Positions 1 through 11,800 of a DNA stretch of 64,000 bases are shown one piece after another (the stretch's first letter is position 1; every line of letters begins with the position of its first letter). The notes under the pieces were generated by a model. It was not told the origin of the DNA. It saw only the letters and a list, made by a program, of their open reading frames with translations, and did no database searches. Source of the DNA: Raphanus sativus. Lineage: Eukaryota > Streptophyta > Magnoliopsida > Brassicales > Brassicaceae. Location: positions 5,206,668-5,270,667 of the forward strand of contig NC_079519.1 in NCBI RefSeq assembly GCF_000801105.2. The letters run 5' to 3'. Made by a program: the position numbers and the translations under genes.

Positions 1-862
1 AATACCAGAGAAAGCACTATGGAATATTGAGGCTAGAGTTCTTACTATGATTTTCTGCAGAAGTCTGTTGCAACCCAAAGGTAAAGCTTCATCACAGGCA
101 ACTGCAAAAGATCACACTGAATGTTAAGAGAAGTACATGGAAGTGGTGTTTTAGAAAAGAAAAAAAAACACGTACTCATGTAATTGCACATGAACCAGAA
201 GATGTCTCACAGCTGCTATCTCCACTTCGTCAAGGACGGGACGCTCGGTGAGAGTATGTCCATTTACCAACTTCATGTGGCCAACAACATATGTTACATT
301 GTTCACGAAATTTATAAGTTAGATGACTCCAAGATAAGAAGTTTAATATTTAACCAAAACATGAAAAACAAACACACATTGTCTCTAAGTAATCAACAGC
401 TTCCATTTATACTATGACATGCTATGATGATCATCAAAATCCAAGAGTGAGGGTTAATAACTTGTGCTACCTAACGCTACAAACTTAACCGAATAACTTT
501 CATCTACATGTGCATCTTTCAAAAGTTATTTCAGGCAATGATCTAGACAAACCAATAACTCGGAAACACTTTATTCATCCACATGACTTCTTTCAAGAGT
601 TACTCTGAAATTGAATCAATCACTTTACGCTTAAAATATTCGAGAGTTCTGTATCTAAGAAGGAACTCGGACTTTAAAATACATCCAATCACAGATTCTG
701 AGGGAAATTAGAGAGCTTACCATAGAAATTCTGAGGGAAATTACAGATCAGACGGAACCGCAGCTGAGCTTCATGAGGAGCCAGAGAGATATCTCTGAAA
801 AACATCACTTTTTCATCAGAGGCGGATGAGATAGGGGACTTTCCATTCGGTTTCGTCGCCAT
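1..862 (-). pseudogene. RPA70-like OB-fold protein, 5' fragment, degenerate
   Basis: Reading from an ATG at 862, the first exon encodes MATKPNGKSPISSASDEKVM followed by FFRDISLAPHEAQLRFRLI, which I recognise as the start of the large Brassicaceae family related to the 70-kDa subunit of replication protein A (single-stranded DNA binding by OB folds). Further down the minus strand, near 180-300, comes VTYVVGHMKLVNGHTLTERP and then DEVEIAAVRHLLVHVQ. After a plausible short intron, LPVMKLYLWVATDFC follows near 50-95. These blocks keep the family order. The piece after the first exon, normally HFWEARN, is missing, a 15-bp segment is repeated there (about 694-708 and 729-743), and a stop lies at 45-47 after DFCRKS. 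The rest would lie off the left edge. It is probably a relic; a partial functional copy is not excluded. Confidence 0.6.
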
Positions 863-1539
863 GGTTGAGATTTGAGCAGTTTCTAGGGTTTGTGTTTGTA
901 CAAAGATAAGAGGATCAATATATAAAGAAGGAGGATCATAGGGAGATGAAACGAAAACATAAAGCCGAAATTTATTGATGAAATAAAAGAGGAGTTTCGT
1001 TTGTGTAGGTTGGATCGATCAGAGCTCAGTCTCTAGGGTATCAAGCGGAGAAGACGAAGAGATAGAGGAGAAGATCCTCCCGTAGTCGATTTTTTTTTTT
1101 TTTTTAGATTTCAGGAAAGACAAGAAATGAAAAATGTAATGGAATTACAAATGAAGCCCAAATAAGCCTGAAGCCCAGACGAAAACTGCGATATGTTTTA
1201 TAAAGCCCAGACGTGAAATGCGATTGAAGTCCAGTAGAGCTAGATAACGGATCTGACGTGGACGAAAGCTCCTTTCCTATTGGCCTGAATTAATTTGCTG
1301 ACGTGGACATGCTCTCCTTTGATTATATTAGCCTTTTAGTATAGTATATATAGTTTGTCATATTGAATGGAAAATGTCTCTCACACGATTAGTTTCAGAT
1401 CCTACATGGAGCAGAGATTGACGTGTAGTGAAGAACATATTCCTTGTTTGGATTTACCCACCACATCAAGTCGAAGAGGAAAATAGTACATTAACTGATA
1501 CAACTAGTCTATACAAGGGAATACCAAAATCGAATAATT
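863..1539. other. Intergenic, no gene seen
   Basis: This spacer precedes the RPA70-like fragment. It is rich in GA tracts near 900-1080 and has a poly-T run at about 1090-1105. No convincing coding exon was found on either strand. Confidence 0.5.
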
Positions 1540-1554
1540 AACAAAGGAAACCGT

Positions 1555-1798
1555 CCAGAACATCATGGTCCAATGGTAAGGACGGGCTCCTTCCTGCACC
1601 CAGATTGTGAGTTCGAACCCTGCTGGAGGGAACTAAGTCATGATTTCTGGACACCAACACGGATATAGGCCTATACTTTAGGGCCCATTTGCATATCCGG
1701 AGAGATGATCTATCCGTGGACTGCACCTCCCCTTGGGGATTAGTCTGGACCTTTCCATAGGCTCGGGATACCCCAAGTTAATCAAAAAAAAAAAAAAA
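1555..1798 (+). mobile_element. tRNA-derived SINE with target-site duplication
   Basis: This is an apparently complete short interspersed element of about 244 bp. It has an RNA polymerase III A box (TGGTCCAATGG, 1566-1576) and B box (AGTTCGAACCC, 1610-1620) about 34 bp apart, a tRNA-unrelated body, and a 3' end reading GTTAATC followed by a long poly(A). The 15-bp sequence AACAAAGGAAACCGT occurs exactly at both edges (1540-1554 and 1799-1813), which is the target-site duplication. Box spacing, tail and duplication together fit a Brassicaceae tRNA-SINE (SB-type). I cannot assign the subfamily. The clean duplication implies a recent insertion. Confidence 0.88.
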
Positions 1799-1813
1799 AA
1801 CAAAGGAAACCGT

Positions 1814-2109
1814 TAGAAGATTTGTGTGTTACTAAAACATGTACGTAGAAACTGTTTATTTGTGGATTGTTATGTAACATTTAAATTTATGTTTCGAAGG
1901 AATTAAATCATAATACTGTAACTCCAACATTTGATTATAACCTATTTTGAGTCGAACATTTACGAACCTCTGGAATACATGGATTAATTAGTTAAAAGTA
2001 GAAATAAATATATTTAGTTAATGAAAAGCTTCTAAGGGTAGAAATACAAAAGCATTGAGCATCGTTCATAAAGAAAGACAAAAGAGAGCACCAAGGGAAA
2101 TCGAAACTC
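1814..2109. other. Intergenic upstream of the CML gene
   Basis: This short AT-rich spacer lies between the SINE and the calmodulin-like gene. Apart from the TATA box at its right end I see no coding exon. Confidence 0.4.
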
Positions 2110-2117
2110 TATATAAA
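2110..2117 (+). promoter_or_regulatory. TATA box of the calmodulin-like gene
   Basis: A perfect TATATAAA lies 53 bp before the ATG at 2170 in an otherwise mixed sequence. The spacing leaves a very short leader that begins around AACTCAACGATCC, as expected for a compact intronless gene. Confidence 0.6.
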
Positions 2118-2169
2118 CGTCAAACCTCACAACTCAACGATCCACAACACAACAAAACTGCAACGAACA

Positions 2170-2652
2170 ATGGCGAGCGCAGATCCTGAATCCACCAACA
2201 AACCATCGTCCACGGACATGGACCTTAAGAAGGTCTTCAACCAGTTCGACGCCAACGGCGACGGTAAGATCTCTGTCTCTGAGCTCGGCAACGTTTTCAA
2301 ATCCATGGGAACGTCGTACACGGAGGCAGAGCTCAACCAAGTGTTGGACGACATCGACATCGACCGCGACGGTTTCATCAACATGGAGGAGTTCGCCGCC
2401 ATCTGCCGCTCGTCCTCCTCCGCCACAGAGGTACGTGAAGCCTTCGATCTCTACGACCAGAACAAGAACGGTCTGATCTCGTCCTCCGAGATCCACAAGG
2501 TTCTCAACCGTCTAGGTATGACGTGTTCCGAAGAAGACTGCGTGAGAATGATCGGGCGTGTTGACACTGACGGCGACGGAAACGTTAACTTCGAGGAGTT
2601 CAAGAAGATGATGTCGTCACCTGAACTTCTCAACAAGCAAGGATCCGCCTAG
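2170..2652 (+). CDS. CML26: Calmodulin-like protein, CML26 ortholog
   Basis: This intronless gene encodes a 160-residue calcium sensor. Four complete EF-hand loops are visible: DANGDGKISVSE (residues 27-38), DIDRDGFINMEE (63-74), DQNKNGLISSSE (96-107) and DTDGDGNVNFEE (132-143). All keep acidic residues at positions 1 and 12, so all four should bind calcium. The family relays cytosolic calcium signals by binding target proteins. The short Ser/Thr-rich N-terminus, the CRSSSSA linker and the C-terminal SSPELLNKQGSA match my recollection of Arabidopsis CML26 (At1g73630) better than its paralogue CML27. The first ATG after the TATA box was used. GC is clearly higher than in the flanks. There is no sign of an acylation or membrane signal. 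Confidence 0.93.
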   Translation: MASADPESTNKPSSTDMDLKKVFNQFDANGDGKISVSELGNVFKSMGTSYTEAELNQVLDDIDIDRDGFINMEEFAAICRSSSSATEVREAFDLYDQNKNGLISSSEIHKVLNRLGMTCSEEDCVRMIGRVDTDGDGNVNFEEFKKMMSSPELLNKQGSA

Positions 2653-4624
2653 GGTTCCGATTCGCCCTAATTTTTATGTTGGATAATGAGATCCATGGTT
2701 ACATATAATATTGTATAATGCTACTTGTTTACATTTCTAGGTTAACAAACAAATCGTTCTCTTCCTATATATGGAATGATGAACGTCTTACCTGTGCAAG
2801 TATGATTACTTGCTGTTTAAGCAATCGATAAACATATTTAAACTTCAGTTTTTAATGTCCTTTCCTTTGCGTTTTTGTTGGCATCACTTTAGAATAAGTT
2901 GGATATCATGTGAAAGGAATGCATTAAATCAGATATAATTCAAAAGACAATCTAATGCATAGTGAAATTGTCATAGTTTAATTGTGTTTTGCATGTGAAC
3001 GAATCAGATACTATTCGTTTACTGACTCCACTGCAACTGTTTTCTGCAAGAACTTGGTCAATCAAAGATGCCATATGTATGGTGTGGACAGGCCTTTTCA
3101 AAAAGTTCGTTTAAAAATAGTAAATAATTATTTTGATTGTCCTTGTGGTTGACAAAGTCTGATTCATTTTTGAGTGGCCGTAAAATTTGGAATTTGGATT
3201 TTATAAATATATATAGAAATTTTTGATAAATGAATGTCAAACCGAACCAAAGGGCTCAAATCATGCCGAGGATTAGGCCCACACGATTTCTGTGTTGGAG
3301 ACAGAATCCTTTGGTGGACCAAAGGAAACTCTTTTTTTCTTTATTTTTGTGATTATGAGCTCGAGGCAGCTGTCATGTTAACAAATACGAGCATTTTAAG
3401 GGCCTATATATTCGAGCCCAACTAGTATTTCTTAACAGGCTGAGACTTTTTTCGGTCGAACTGAATATGTTCTGTGGTGTATTACTATGTCAACAAGAAT
3501 CAGGTTCCCTTGTTACTGCTATACTAAATATTTTTGTATCTACATTATCTGCCCTACCAATCTCTTCAGGTACGACTCAATTTTGTATCTATGTACGTGA
3601 GAAACATAAGGCATGGTGTAGGTCGATCTATCTAGCATTTAGATTAACGGTACGCATGTACACACGTAAGATCAGGGAGTGAAACATGTCCCTTTCTTAG
3701 TTCTAAATTTCTAATAATGGTACAATCATCTGATGTCTCCATCTCACCACTTAAAATTAGTTGAGAGATTTCGTGTTTTCTTAGTTATATAACTTGCGTA
3801 TCCCCTTTAACAACTATCATCATATTAGCTAACAAATTGCTTTCAACCATTTTTTGTGCTCACTTAATTTAGACTAACCATGGGAAGAGGCAGTTACCAT
3901 CAAAAGTTTGCAGTGACACAAAATAACACGTGGCAAAACTTGGTGTAAAATACTTTATAAGCATGTGAACTTGAGCGAAAATGTCAACATGCAATAGGAT
4001 ATTGGTATGATTGATTATTATTGAACTTCATGATATCTAATCAGCACAACAAAATTACACATTTGTTTCTCAGAAATATAAAAGTAAAAAACGAAGCAAA
4101 TTAATGCAGTAGTACTTTGAGTAAAATTAGCATGACTTTGTAACTATTTGTTAACTTTTTCCTGTAATCCCAACAAAAAACAATCATAAAAAGGAAGGCA
4201 CCATTATCATTATGTTGTAATCCATGATTTCACATGCCAACAGCTGCACTTATGATTGTGATCCCTCTCTTATTAATTCTTAAAACCTAATCGACAAAAC
4301 ACTTAATTAATACTCCATTCTATTGATTCAATAGCATTATTACAATCTCTTTGACGCCATCCTTATCTGATCCTATATCCTTTTTCTAAATCAGTTTTTT
4401 TTTTCTTTTATACAAGAGTACTCTACATAGTCACTATTTCAAAATATTATTAATGTTTTTGACTATAAAATTTCATCAAGTACTATTTTCAACCAAAAGC
4501 CATATTCAGCGGAGAAACTTTCCTTCCCTTTTCATTTCTTCCTTTACTTCACCTTTGTCCTTCTTTGTTGCAACATATAGTCATCATCAAACCTAATCAT
4601 AAGAATAGCTCTGTTATCAGACAT
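2653..4624. other. Intergenic between CML26 and RABA6a
   Basis: About 2 kb of AT-rich DNA. Short open frames at 3234-3425 and 3467-3682 have no recognisable motif, no codon bias and no splice context, so I treat them as chance. The last 150 bp are CT-rich and probably include the leader of the Rab gene. No transposon termini were recognised. Confidence 0.4.
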
Positions 4625-6126
4625 ATGGCGGAAGATTCATACGATGAAGAATGTGACTACCTATTCAAGTCGGTGCTGATCGGAGACTCAGCCGTGGGAA
4701 AATCAAACCTCTTGTCAAGATTTTCCAAAGACGAGTTCCGGTTAGACTCTAAACCAACCATCGGAGTTGAGTTCGCTTACAGGAACGTTCACGTCGGGGA
4801 TAAGATCATCAAAGCTCAGATTTGGGACACCGCAGGTCAAGAAAGGTAATAATAGTACAAGTCTTCAAAGTGCTTCGATATTATTCTCATTTGCGTTTGC
4901 GTTTAAAACGCACTAAACTCATAATGTTTAAAATGAAATCTTTGAAAGCAACCAAACTCACGGACATAGTTTTGCAACCTCGTGACTTTATCTACACTGT
5001 TCTTTATTTTGTATGTTTTCTTTTGATCTTTTATTTTGACACTCTTTTAATATTACTGTCACAACATTAAGAAAAAAATAGTGTAATAAAGTGATAAAAG
5101 TAAAGTAAGGAGAGTAGTATTCGTATTAAATAACAACAATAGTTTGGTCAAAATTGTGGAAATAATAATTCGAGGAATATTTAGGTCAAAACGAAAAAGG
5201 TCTAAATACTATAAACAAAGTTTTTTTTTCAGAATACTATAAACAAAGTTTACCCTACAAAACTCAAATGGTGGAATTATAATTCACAAATTCAAACGGT
5301 CATAAATTCAATTTGAATAACAGTCTAATTTAAAAGTATATAAATTACTTCCGACATATATAATATATAAATATATTATCTCATGTATTATGTACAGATA
5401 TATAATTAATAATTTGAATGTATTAATTATGATTAAGTATTATGTATATTATGTTGTTGATATATTTTGATGATGTGAAAATAATTAAATAAATATAACA
5501 AAAACATAAAATTTAAAAATATTAATAAAATAACTAAAACGAATATTAAAAACCTAGAAATTAAACTTAGTTAAGTTACGTTGATAATTTGATATTTAGT
5601 AATGGTTGATGATGTTTTGTGTTTTTATTTTGTGTATTATGGGTAAAGATTTAGAGCAATTACGAGTTCATACTACCGTGGAGCATTAGGGGCATTGCTG
5701 ATATACGACATCACAAGAAGAACAACTTTCGTCAACATCAAGAAATGGCTTTTCGAGCTCCGAGAGTTCGCCAATCCCGACACCGTCGTGGTCCTCGTCG
5801 GCAACAAATCCGATCTCCGGCACTCTAGAGAAGTCGAAGAAGAGGAAGGTAAGAGTCTAGCTGAGTCGGAAGGTCTCTGCTTCCTCGAGACTTCGGCTTT
5901 AGAAAACGTCAACGTTGAAGAAGCTTTCCTCGTGATGATCAAACGTATACATGAGGTTGTAACTCAGAGGAACGCTGCTTCGGACAGCAAATCCAACGGT
6001 GTTGCAACGACTGATCATGTTAACGGTAACGGTACGGTTGTTCCAGTTGGTAAGGAGATTGTGAATATACATGAAGTTACTGCAACTCAACCAGTAAGCT
6101 CTTCTTCCAAATGTTGTTTCCAGTAA
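4625..6126 (+). CDS. RABA6A: Rab GTPase of the RABA (Rab11) group, RABA6a ortholog
   Basis: Two exons (4625-4845, 5649-6126) encode 232 residues. The guanine-nucleotide motifs are intact: P-loop GDSAVGKS (residues 20-27), switch I threonine in [16 protein letters not shown] (67-74), NKSD (126-129) and ETSAL. The C-terminus KCCFQ carries paired cysteines for geranylgeranylation. RABA proteins steer vesicles between the trans-Golgi network, endosomes and plasma membrane. The intron falls within the arginine codon of QERF, a usual RABA position. An upstream in-frame ATG at 4565 would add 20 residues, but the family begins near [15 protein letters not shown], so 4625 is chosen. The subgroup call rests on the neighbours and my memory of At1g73640. 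The 0.8-kb intron is very AT-rich. Confidence 0.9.
5205..5251 (-). repeat. Micro-insertion with 19-bp direct repeat in the RABA6a intron
   Basis: AATACTATAAACAAAGTTT occurs at 5205-5223 and again at 5233-5251, separated only by six T and CAG. Read on the minus strand, the insert is CTG followed by a short poly(A). The arrangement resembles a target-site duplication around an extremely truncated retroposon tail. A simple tandem duplication with slippage is an alternative. Confidence 0.45.
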
Positions 6127-6480
6127 ATAATTAAATGTAATTTTGGTTTTTTACTGCTTTAACTTGTGAGCCGGTTCGGTCAATGATGTTTTCATCTGTT
6201 TGCTTTGGATGCTTTTTTACGCGCAATCAAATTCAGTTTCTTACATGCAATCTTTTCTTACACAATCTCATCTAGAGAGTGTTGTAATGATAGAAACTCA
6301 GAATTTTATTTTCTAAATCACAAATTAGAGTAATCTTGCAGCTGATACTCTCTTGGAGGGCTCCTTTAGCTTTCTTGCAAGTAAGTATATACAAAAGAGA
6401 AAGCCAAACTTGTCACACACACTACACAAGATGATACAAAAAGAGATGAAATTGAAACTGAAACTGAAGAGAGATACTTA
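6127..6480. other. Convergent 3' regions of RABA6a and the DUF1295 gene
   Basis: These 350 bp hold the 3' untranslated regions of two genes that converge. No coding sequence is seen. Confidence 0.4.
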
Positions 6481-8293
6481 CTAAATAGCAGCTTCTTCAG
6501 GTAGATTCCTACTGTAAAAAGGAAGCTCGAAGAGAAAGACTCTCTTGCACCATCCTGGTAAGTTCCCATACACTCCTCTCGGCAAAAGAATCAGAGGACT
6601 AAAGATCAATCAAAGATAGAAACAGATTAAGTATCTATCTTCAAGGGGTTACTAAACCGTATCTATAGCAAAAAGTTCATATGGTTAAACCTTGTACTCT
6701 TCTTATAGAATCGGTAAGCTCCCAAGTGGCCATGCTTTTTGTCAGCCGATGCCTGTTTATATTTCAAATCAACAGTATGAGATTCAGAAAGTAGTCTCAA
6801 GTAGAGAAAGAGTGAGAGAGAGAGAACCTCTAGTAAAGGTATGCCGCTGACGAAAAGAAGTAGCAAAGTGAGAAAGACTGGTCCGAACACTACAAGATAC
6901 TCAGCACCTTCTAGAACAGGCGATGCAGCCACAAAGATTCCCCACCACAGTAACATCTAATAACATCCCATTTTATAATACATTTAACCAAAAAAAAAAG
7001 AAAGAAAAAAAACTCAAAAAGAGTTGTTGATGAGAATACAAACCTCACCAAAGTAGTTTGGATGTCTTGAATACTTCCAAAGACCAGCATCACACCATTT
7101 ACCTCTGTTCTCTGGAGCGTTTTTAAAAGAGAGCTTCTGTTGATCAGCCGCAGCTTCAATCAAGAAACCGAAAACCCACATCGTCCAGCCGATAACATCT
7201 GCGGGTTTAAGAGATCCTCCTCCACCATCATCACTTGAGTTAACGACGGTTAGAGGTAAGCTCACGGTCCAAACCCACACGGCCTTGACATTGAAAGATA
7301 AACAAAGAAGTGAAAGTTAAAAAAAACTGGCTGAAGTAGAGAGAGAGAGAGAGTAAAGGTTTAATATTAAAGCTTTTATACCTGAAAAGTCCAGAAAACT
7401 ATTAGTTTCACCAGATTTTGACGCATTTCGTCAAAGCGTCGATCTTCACCCCATTGCAGGATCCTGAGAAAGAGAGTGTGTTATGGTATTATGACCAGAG
7501 AGAGAGGTTAAGGAAACAGTTATAAACTGGGCTTGGTAGAGACCTCATTAGAAGAAATGTTCCCAAGCGAAGACCCCATACCACAACCAGCAAAGTCAAG
7601 ACTATCTATGAGGAGGATACAAAACAGAACACAAAACATGTAAGGAAAAACAAGAGAGGGAGATAAGTGAGACTCACCTGGCGAAAATGCCACGTGGATT
7701 TAAGAACAAGAGTCAGTAGAGCAAGTATAACGAAGTTTGTGCTTCCTGAAAAACATTAAACACACATCCAAAATCTTGACTCCTACGTAACAAATACTCG
7801 AGGAAGCCGAATCAAACAGTAAACAGAAGCAGAAAGAGGAGTTGGTAAATAAAGGTTGTACCTGCAAAGTCAGTGACTTGATCGATCTTGAAAAGAGCTG
7901 TGATTACAAAGAATATTAACTGGTAAACCACCTGGCAAATCATAGAACACATCAGTAAAACACCAAAGCGGATATGAATGAAGAAGCATCAAGATTCAAA
8001 AATGGCAGGGGAATTACAGTGACAATGGCAGTGAGAGACAGGAAATGCGAATCCAGAACCGTTCCCATTCTATCCAACGAGAAAAAAAGAGAGAGTAAAA
8101 ACAGAGAAAAGAAAGAAACTTGGATTAGAATAGAAGAGAAGCGATTCGTTATCCTCTTTTAAGAAAGCTCGCCGTTTTTTTTTGACATTGTGTGGCTGTG
8201 AACAAAACAGCGTGCCGTTTATTTGCCTCTTTCAATCAAACACTAACCGTATCCTGAGGTTGGAGTAGCTCCACTTCCAACTTGTAGATCCAT
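6481..8293 (-). CDS. DUF1295 / steroid 5-alpha-reductase-like membrane protein (At1g73650 ortholog)
   Basis: Nine coding exons on the minus strand (8068-8018, 7931-7862, 7745-7678, 7605-7544, 7463-7382, 7283-7044, 6956-6828, 6752-6691, 6598-6481) join in frame to 293 residues starting MGTVLDSHFLSLTAI. The protein is highly hydrophobic, with several membrane helices. It carries the family signature KYSRHPNYFGE, which in this superfamily lies near the NADPH site of ER reductases and methyltransferases. The C-terminus PRGVYGNLPGW is also typical. The substrate is unknown. An untranslated first exon appears to end at 8248; it contains an ATG at 8293 out of frame with the main start after splicing, so it would act as an upstream ORF. 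Start choice follows similarity to the Arabidopsis protein as I remember it. Confidence 0.85.
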
Positions 8294-8864
8294 AGTACCT
8301 GACAAAGTTCAAAGTCCATACGCAAAGAGGGTAGAGTTTGTGATGAATGTATATCGACCATCATACGTTCGGGTGCTTTTCTAAATATTTACAAAACTAA
8401 AAGGCATTCATTCAAGCACAGATGAACTGTGAAAACTTTTGAGTTCTCACTCCTCAAACTATTTCTTTGTCAACGAGTTTACAAAATGATATATATATAT
8501 ATCATATAGTCAAATAAGCTTTTTCAGGTTCTCTCCCTTTTTTTACAGTTTCAATTTTTGTAAAAACAAAACAGAGGAAATTTACGCATTGAACATGAAC
8601 ATAATTCACCGGCAAACACACGCGCACACACACACACACCACACGAGAAAGTTGTCCTTCACCCTCTTCAATCTTCAATCCTCCATGAATTTGCGTTCAA
8701 TAGCTCTATTCACAAGCTGTGTGAAAACCAACTGAAGCTGAACCAATTAAAAAACCAGAAAAAAAAAAGCAAAATCTAGCTTAGTCTTCTCTTCAGTTTT
8801 CCTTTAAACAGTGAAAAGAAAGCTTTGCAACTTTGGTCTTTCTTTCTTTCTTCTTCTGTTATCA
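8294..8864. other. Intergenic between DUF1295 gene promoter and SIS8 3' end
   Basis: The spacer contains an AT dinucleotide run near 8489-8500 and a CA run near 8622-8639. The right part is probably the SIS8 3' untranslated region. No coding exon was seen. Confidence 0.4.
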
Positions 8865-11800
8865 TCATTCCTTTTGTTCCTGTTCAGTTGTTGATGAAGA
8901 AGCACTAGGGACTGGTCTTGGGATGTTTGAACCTGTTACAGGTTTCTGTAGCCGCTTTAAAGTAACCATGATCTCTGCAAAACTTGGCCTTAACTTTGAA
9001 TCCCTAGTAAACCAAAAAAAAAAAAGCCACTACATGTATCAGCCAAATCATAAGTGTTAAATGTCCCTAAACGAACAATAAGAAGGCGTCAAAGATTCAA
9101 GCCTATGTTAATTGAGACTTGGTTTAGTGAAATCATGTGTGTGTTTTAAGCATTACTACTTCTAGTGAAATCATGTGTGTTTTAAAAGCATTACTACTTT
9201 TAGATTATTATATAGATATACTCACGTTTGCCAGCATTTACTAATGAGTTCTGCAATAGCTGGATCGACAAAGTCAGGAATGTCAAGACGCCGATGCTGA
9301 AACCCAACTGCCCCAACAACTTGCATCGCGTTCATCCTTCCCCATGGTTGCTGTAACGTAAAGAGTTCCCACAGAATCACACCGTAGCTGTAGACATCGC
9401 ACCTGTTTCAGGTAAAATCATATTTCCCTGACGTTAAACCTTTTGATGAGCAGAAGGAACAAAGACACAGAGAAGAAACTAAAAATAAAAACCATACTTC
9501 TCATCAGCAGGTTCGTTTCTAAGCACTTCTGGAGCCATCCATTCAGCCTGAAAGACGCAGATTCAAACCTAACTTAAAAGTAACAAACAGGCAATTTCGA
9601 AAGGAAGATATGACAAAGCGCCTGGACTGGAGATGATAACTTCCTTCTAGCAGCTTACCGTGCCTGCTGTTGACTTTGAAGAGAGGTACGTGCTGTTTTT
9701 CATTCTAGACAACCCGAAGTCACAGACCTGATACATATGCAAAGCCATTACCGTTATGCATATTATCTAAATTGATACAAAATTTATGAAGACAGTGCTA
9801 ACCTTCACAACCCAGTTTTTGTCAACTAGAAGGTTCGGGGACTTGAGATCACGATGGACAATCATAGGACTACAGCTATGCAAATAATTCATTCCCCGGG
9901 CCTGAAAGATATTAATCAGCTATACACAGATATAATAGAGATCAAAACGTGTGAGAATGAAAGAGAAAAAAGATTAATACAGCATCAAGAGCCATCCTTA
10001 GCCGTCTCCTCTCGTCTAACTGGTTATTAGGCCGATGGATTAACCTATACAAGCTCCCTCTGCACAAGTATGACAAAATACTATTGTAAAGATAATTCTA
10101 TGAAGAGAACATATAAAATGAGAATCACTTAGTATCAGATTAATCAAGCCTGCAAATATCATAAGTATTACCTAGGAAGAAACTCTGTAATAATTGAGAG
10201 ATTCGGTGGACGGGTCACAGCTCCCATGAAGAGAACAATGTTTGGGTGTCTAAGCTTTTTCATTATTTGGACCTTTTAATCAGAGATTAAAATGATAATA
10301 CATTAACAAGAATATAATAACATGTGTTTGACATAGAACAGCAGCTAGAATAAAAGGCTCTGTCGTACCTCACTTCTGAACTCCTCCAGTGCCTCTCCTG
10401 TAAGGTCTTGATCAAGGAACTTCTTGGCAGCCACTTCCTACCAAGTCCAAGAGTTTCAACAACATGGGAACTCAAACTACGGAATTGCTTTTAAGTATTT
10501 TCTTCATCCACTTCTATTCACAAAGCTTAATAGTTATAGCATTCCATAAAAAATTAATTCAATAGTATAAACTGAAAATCAAATAATACTACTACTACTC
10601 ACAGTCCCGTGCCAATCTCCCCGATACACTTCTCCATAAGATCCTGTATCAAAAGAGGTAACCGTTTTAGTTTTTTATAAAGTTAGTTACACCAAAGTAG
10701 ATAACCAAAAATGATAAGTCAAGTACCGAGTCCAATGCGTTCTCCCAAAGTAATCTCTTCCCACAAAATCTCACAGTCAGAGACATCATCAAGTGTTCCA
10801 TCAGACTTGGAACTTTCGTTGCCAGTAGATCTGTCAGATATTCTGTCACCTGAATTTGGCTCATGAGGGGAGTCCCCACTTCCTTCAGGCTCATTTCCAC
10901 CAGAACCAGCATCCCCATCGCTGTTCGAACCTAACTCAAGATGCCTTGACACGGCTGCAGCTGTTGCCACAACTGCAGCAGCAGTGGCCGTGGCTGCAGC
11001 TGCAGCAGGGAGTTCTAAGGTGGAGGACTCTGTGTTTGCAGTCTTGGCAGCAGCAGCAGCAACCATCGAAGATGCGACCACAGCCGCTGCAGCTACAGCA
11101 GCAGGCACGGTTCTGACATATTCTGTAGAAGACGCCTCGGAGGTTGAAGAATCAGACTGACTAACAACTTTGCCATGATCATGTGGATGATCATGTGCAT
11201 CTGCTTTAGGTTGCAGTCTTGGTAACGGAGGCAAAAACCGCACTGGACCAAGATCGTTCTGGTGTCTTCCTTGCTGGTGAGCTGTCTCTAAATCTTTTCC
11301 TTTCTCTTTCTTGGTGGCTTCAGTCAGATTTTTTATTTCAACGGTTGTATCCAGTTGCTGGGGATAGACTTCGGAGAATAGATTGGGCGGAGCTACAACT
11401 CCACTTTCAAGTAATACATCATGAAGCTTCTGAGCTAAACGTGGATTCTCTTTGGCAGCATCGATCATATACTGTGAAACATCTTTGACTTTCATCCTCC
11501 GTGCAGCTGGGGAGCTCACACCTTCAGTCCAAGAAGGTGATCTCATATGGGTGAAAGAATGAATTGGCCTACTAGAGAGATTTGCCACATCTTCCTTGGA
11601 AATATTTGGACCAGCAATGAGATCGCCTCCTCCTCCTCCTCTTCCGGATTGGTTTCTCTCCTCAGAACTTTTGGTACTAGAACTATGTTCCCCTGGAGGC
11701 AACTCTGCATTCTGTTGAAATGACCTTTCAATCCCATTGGAGGAAGAAGCTGCATGAAATGAATCATTGTCTCCAGGAGTAGTGGAGCAGACAGGTTCGT

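Noticed and set aside
1566..1620. Possible functional tRNA gene
   Set aside because: A and B boxes are present, but no cloverleaf can be drawn, and the boxes belong to a SINE with poly(A) and target duplication.
4565..4624. N-terminal extension of RABA6a
   Set aside because: The 20 added residues have no counterpart in Rab proteins and lie in the probable leader.
10856..11488. Plus-strand open frames rich in Gln and Leu
   Set aside because: They are antisense to the alanine-rich and neighbouring coding sequence of SIS8 exon 4.
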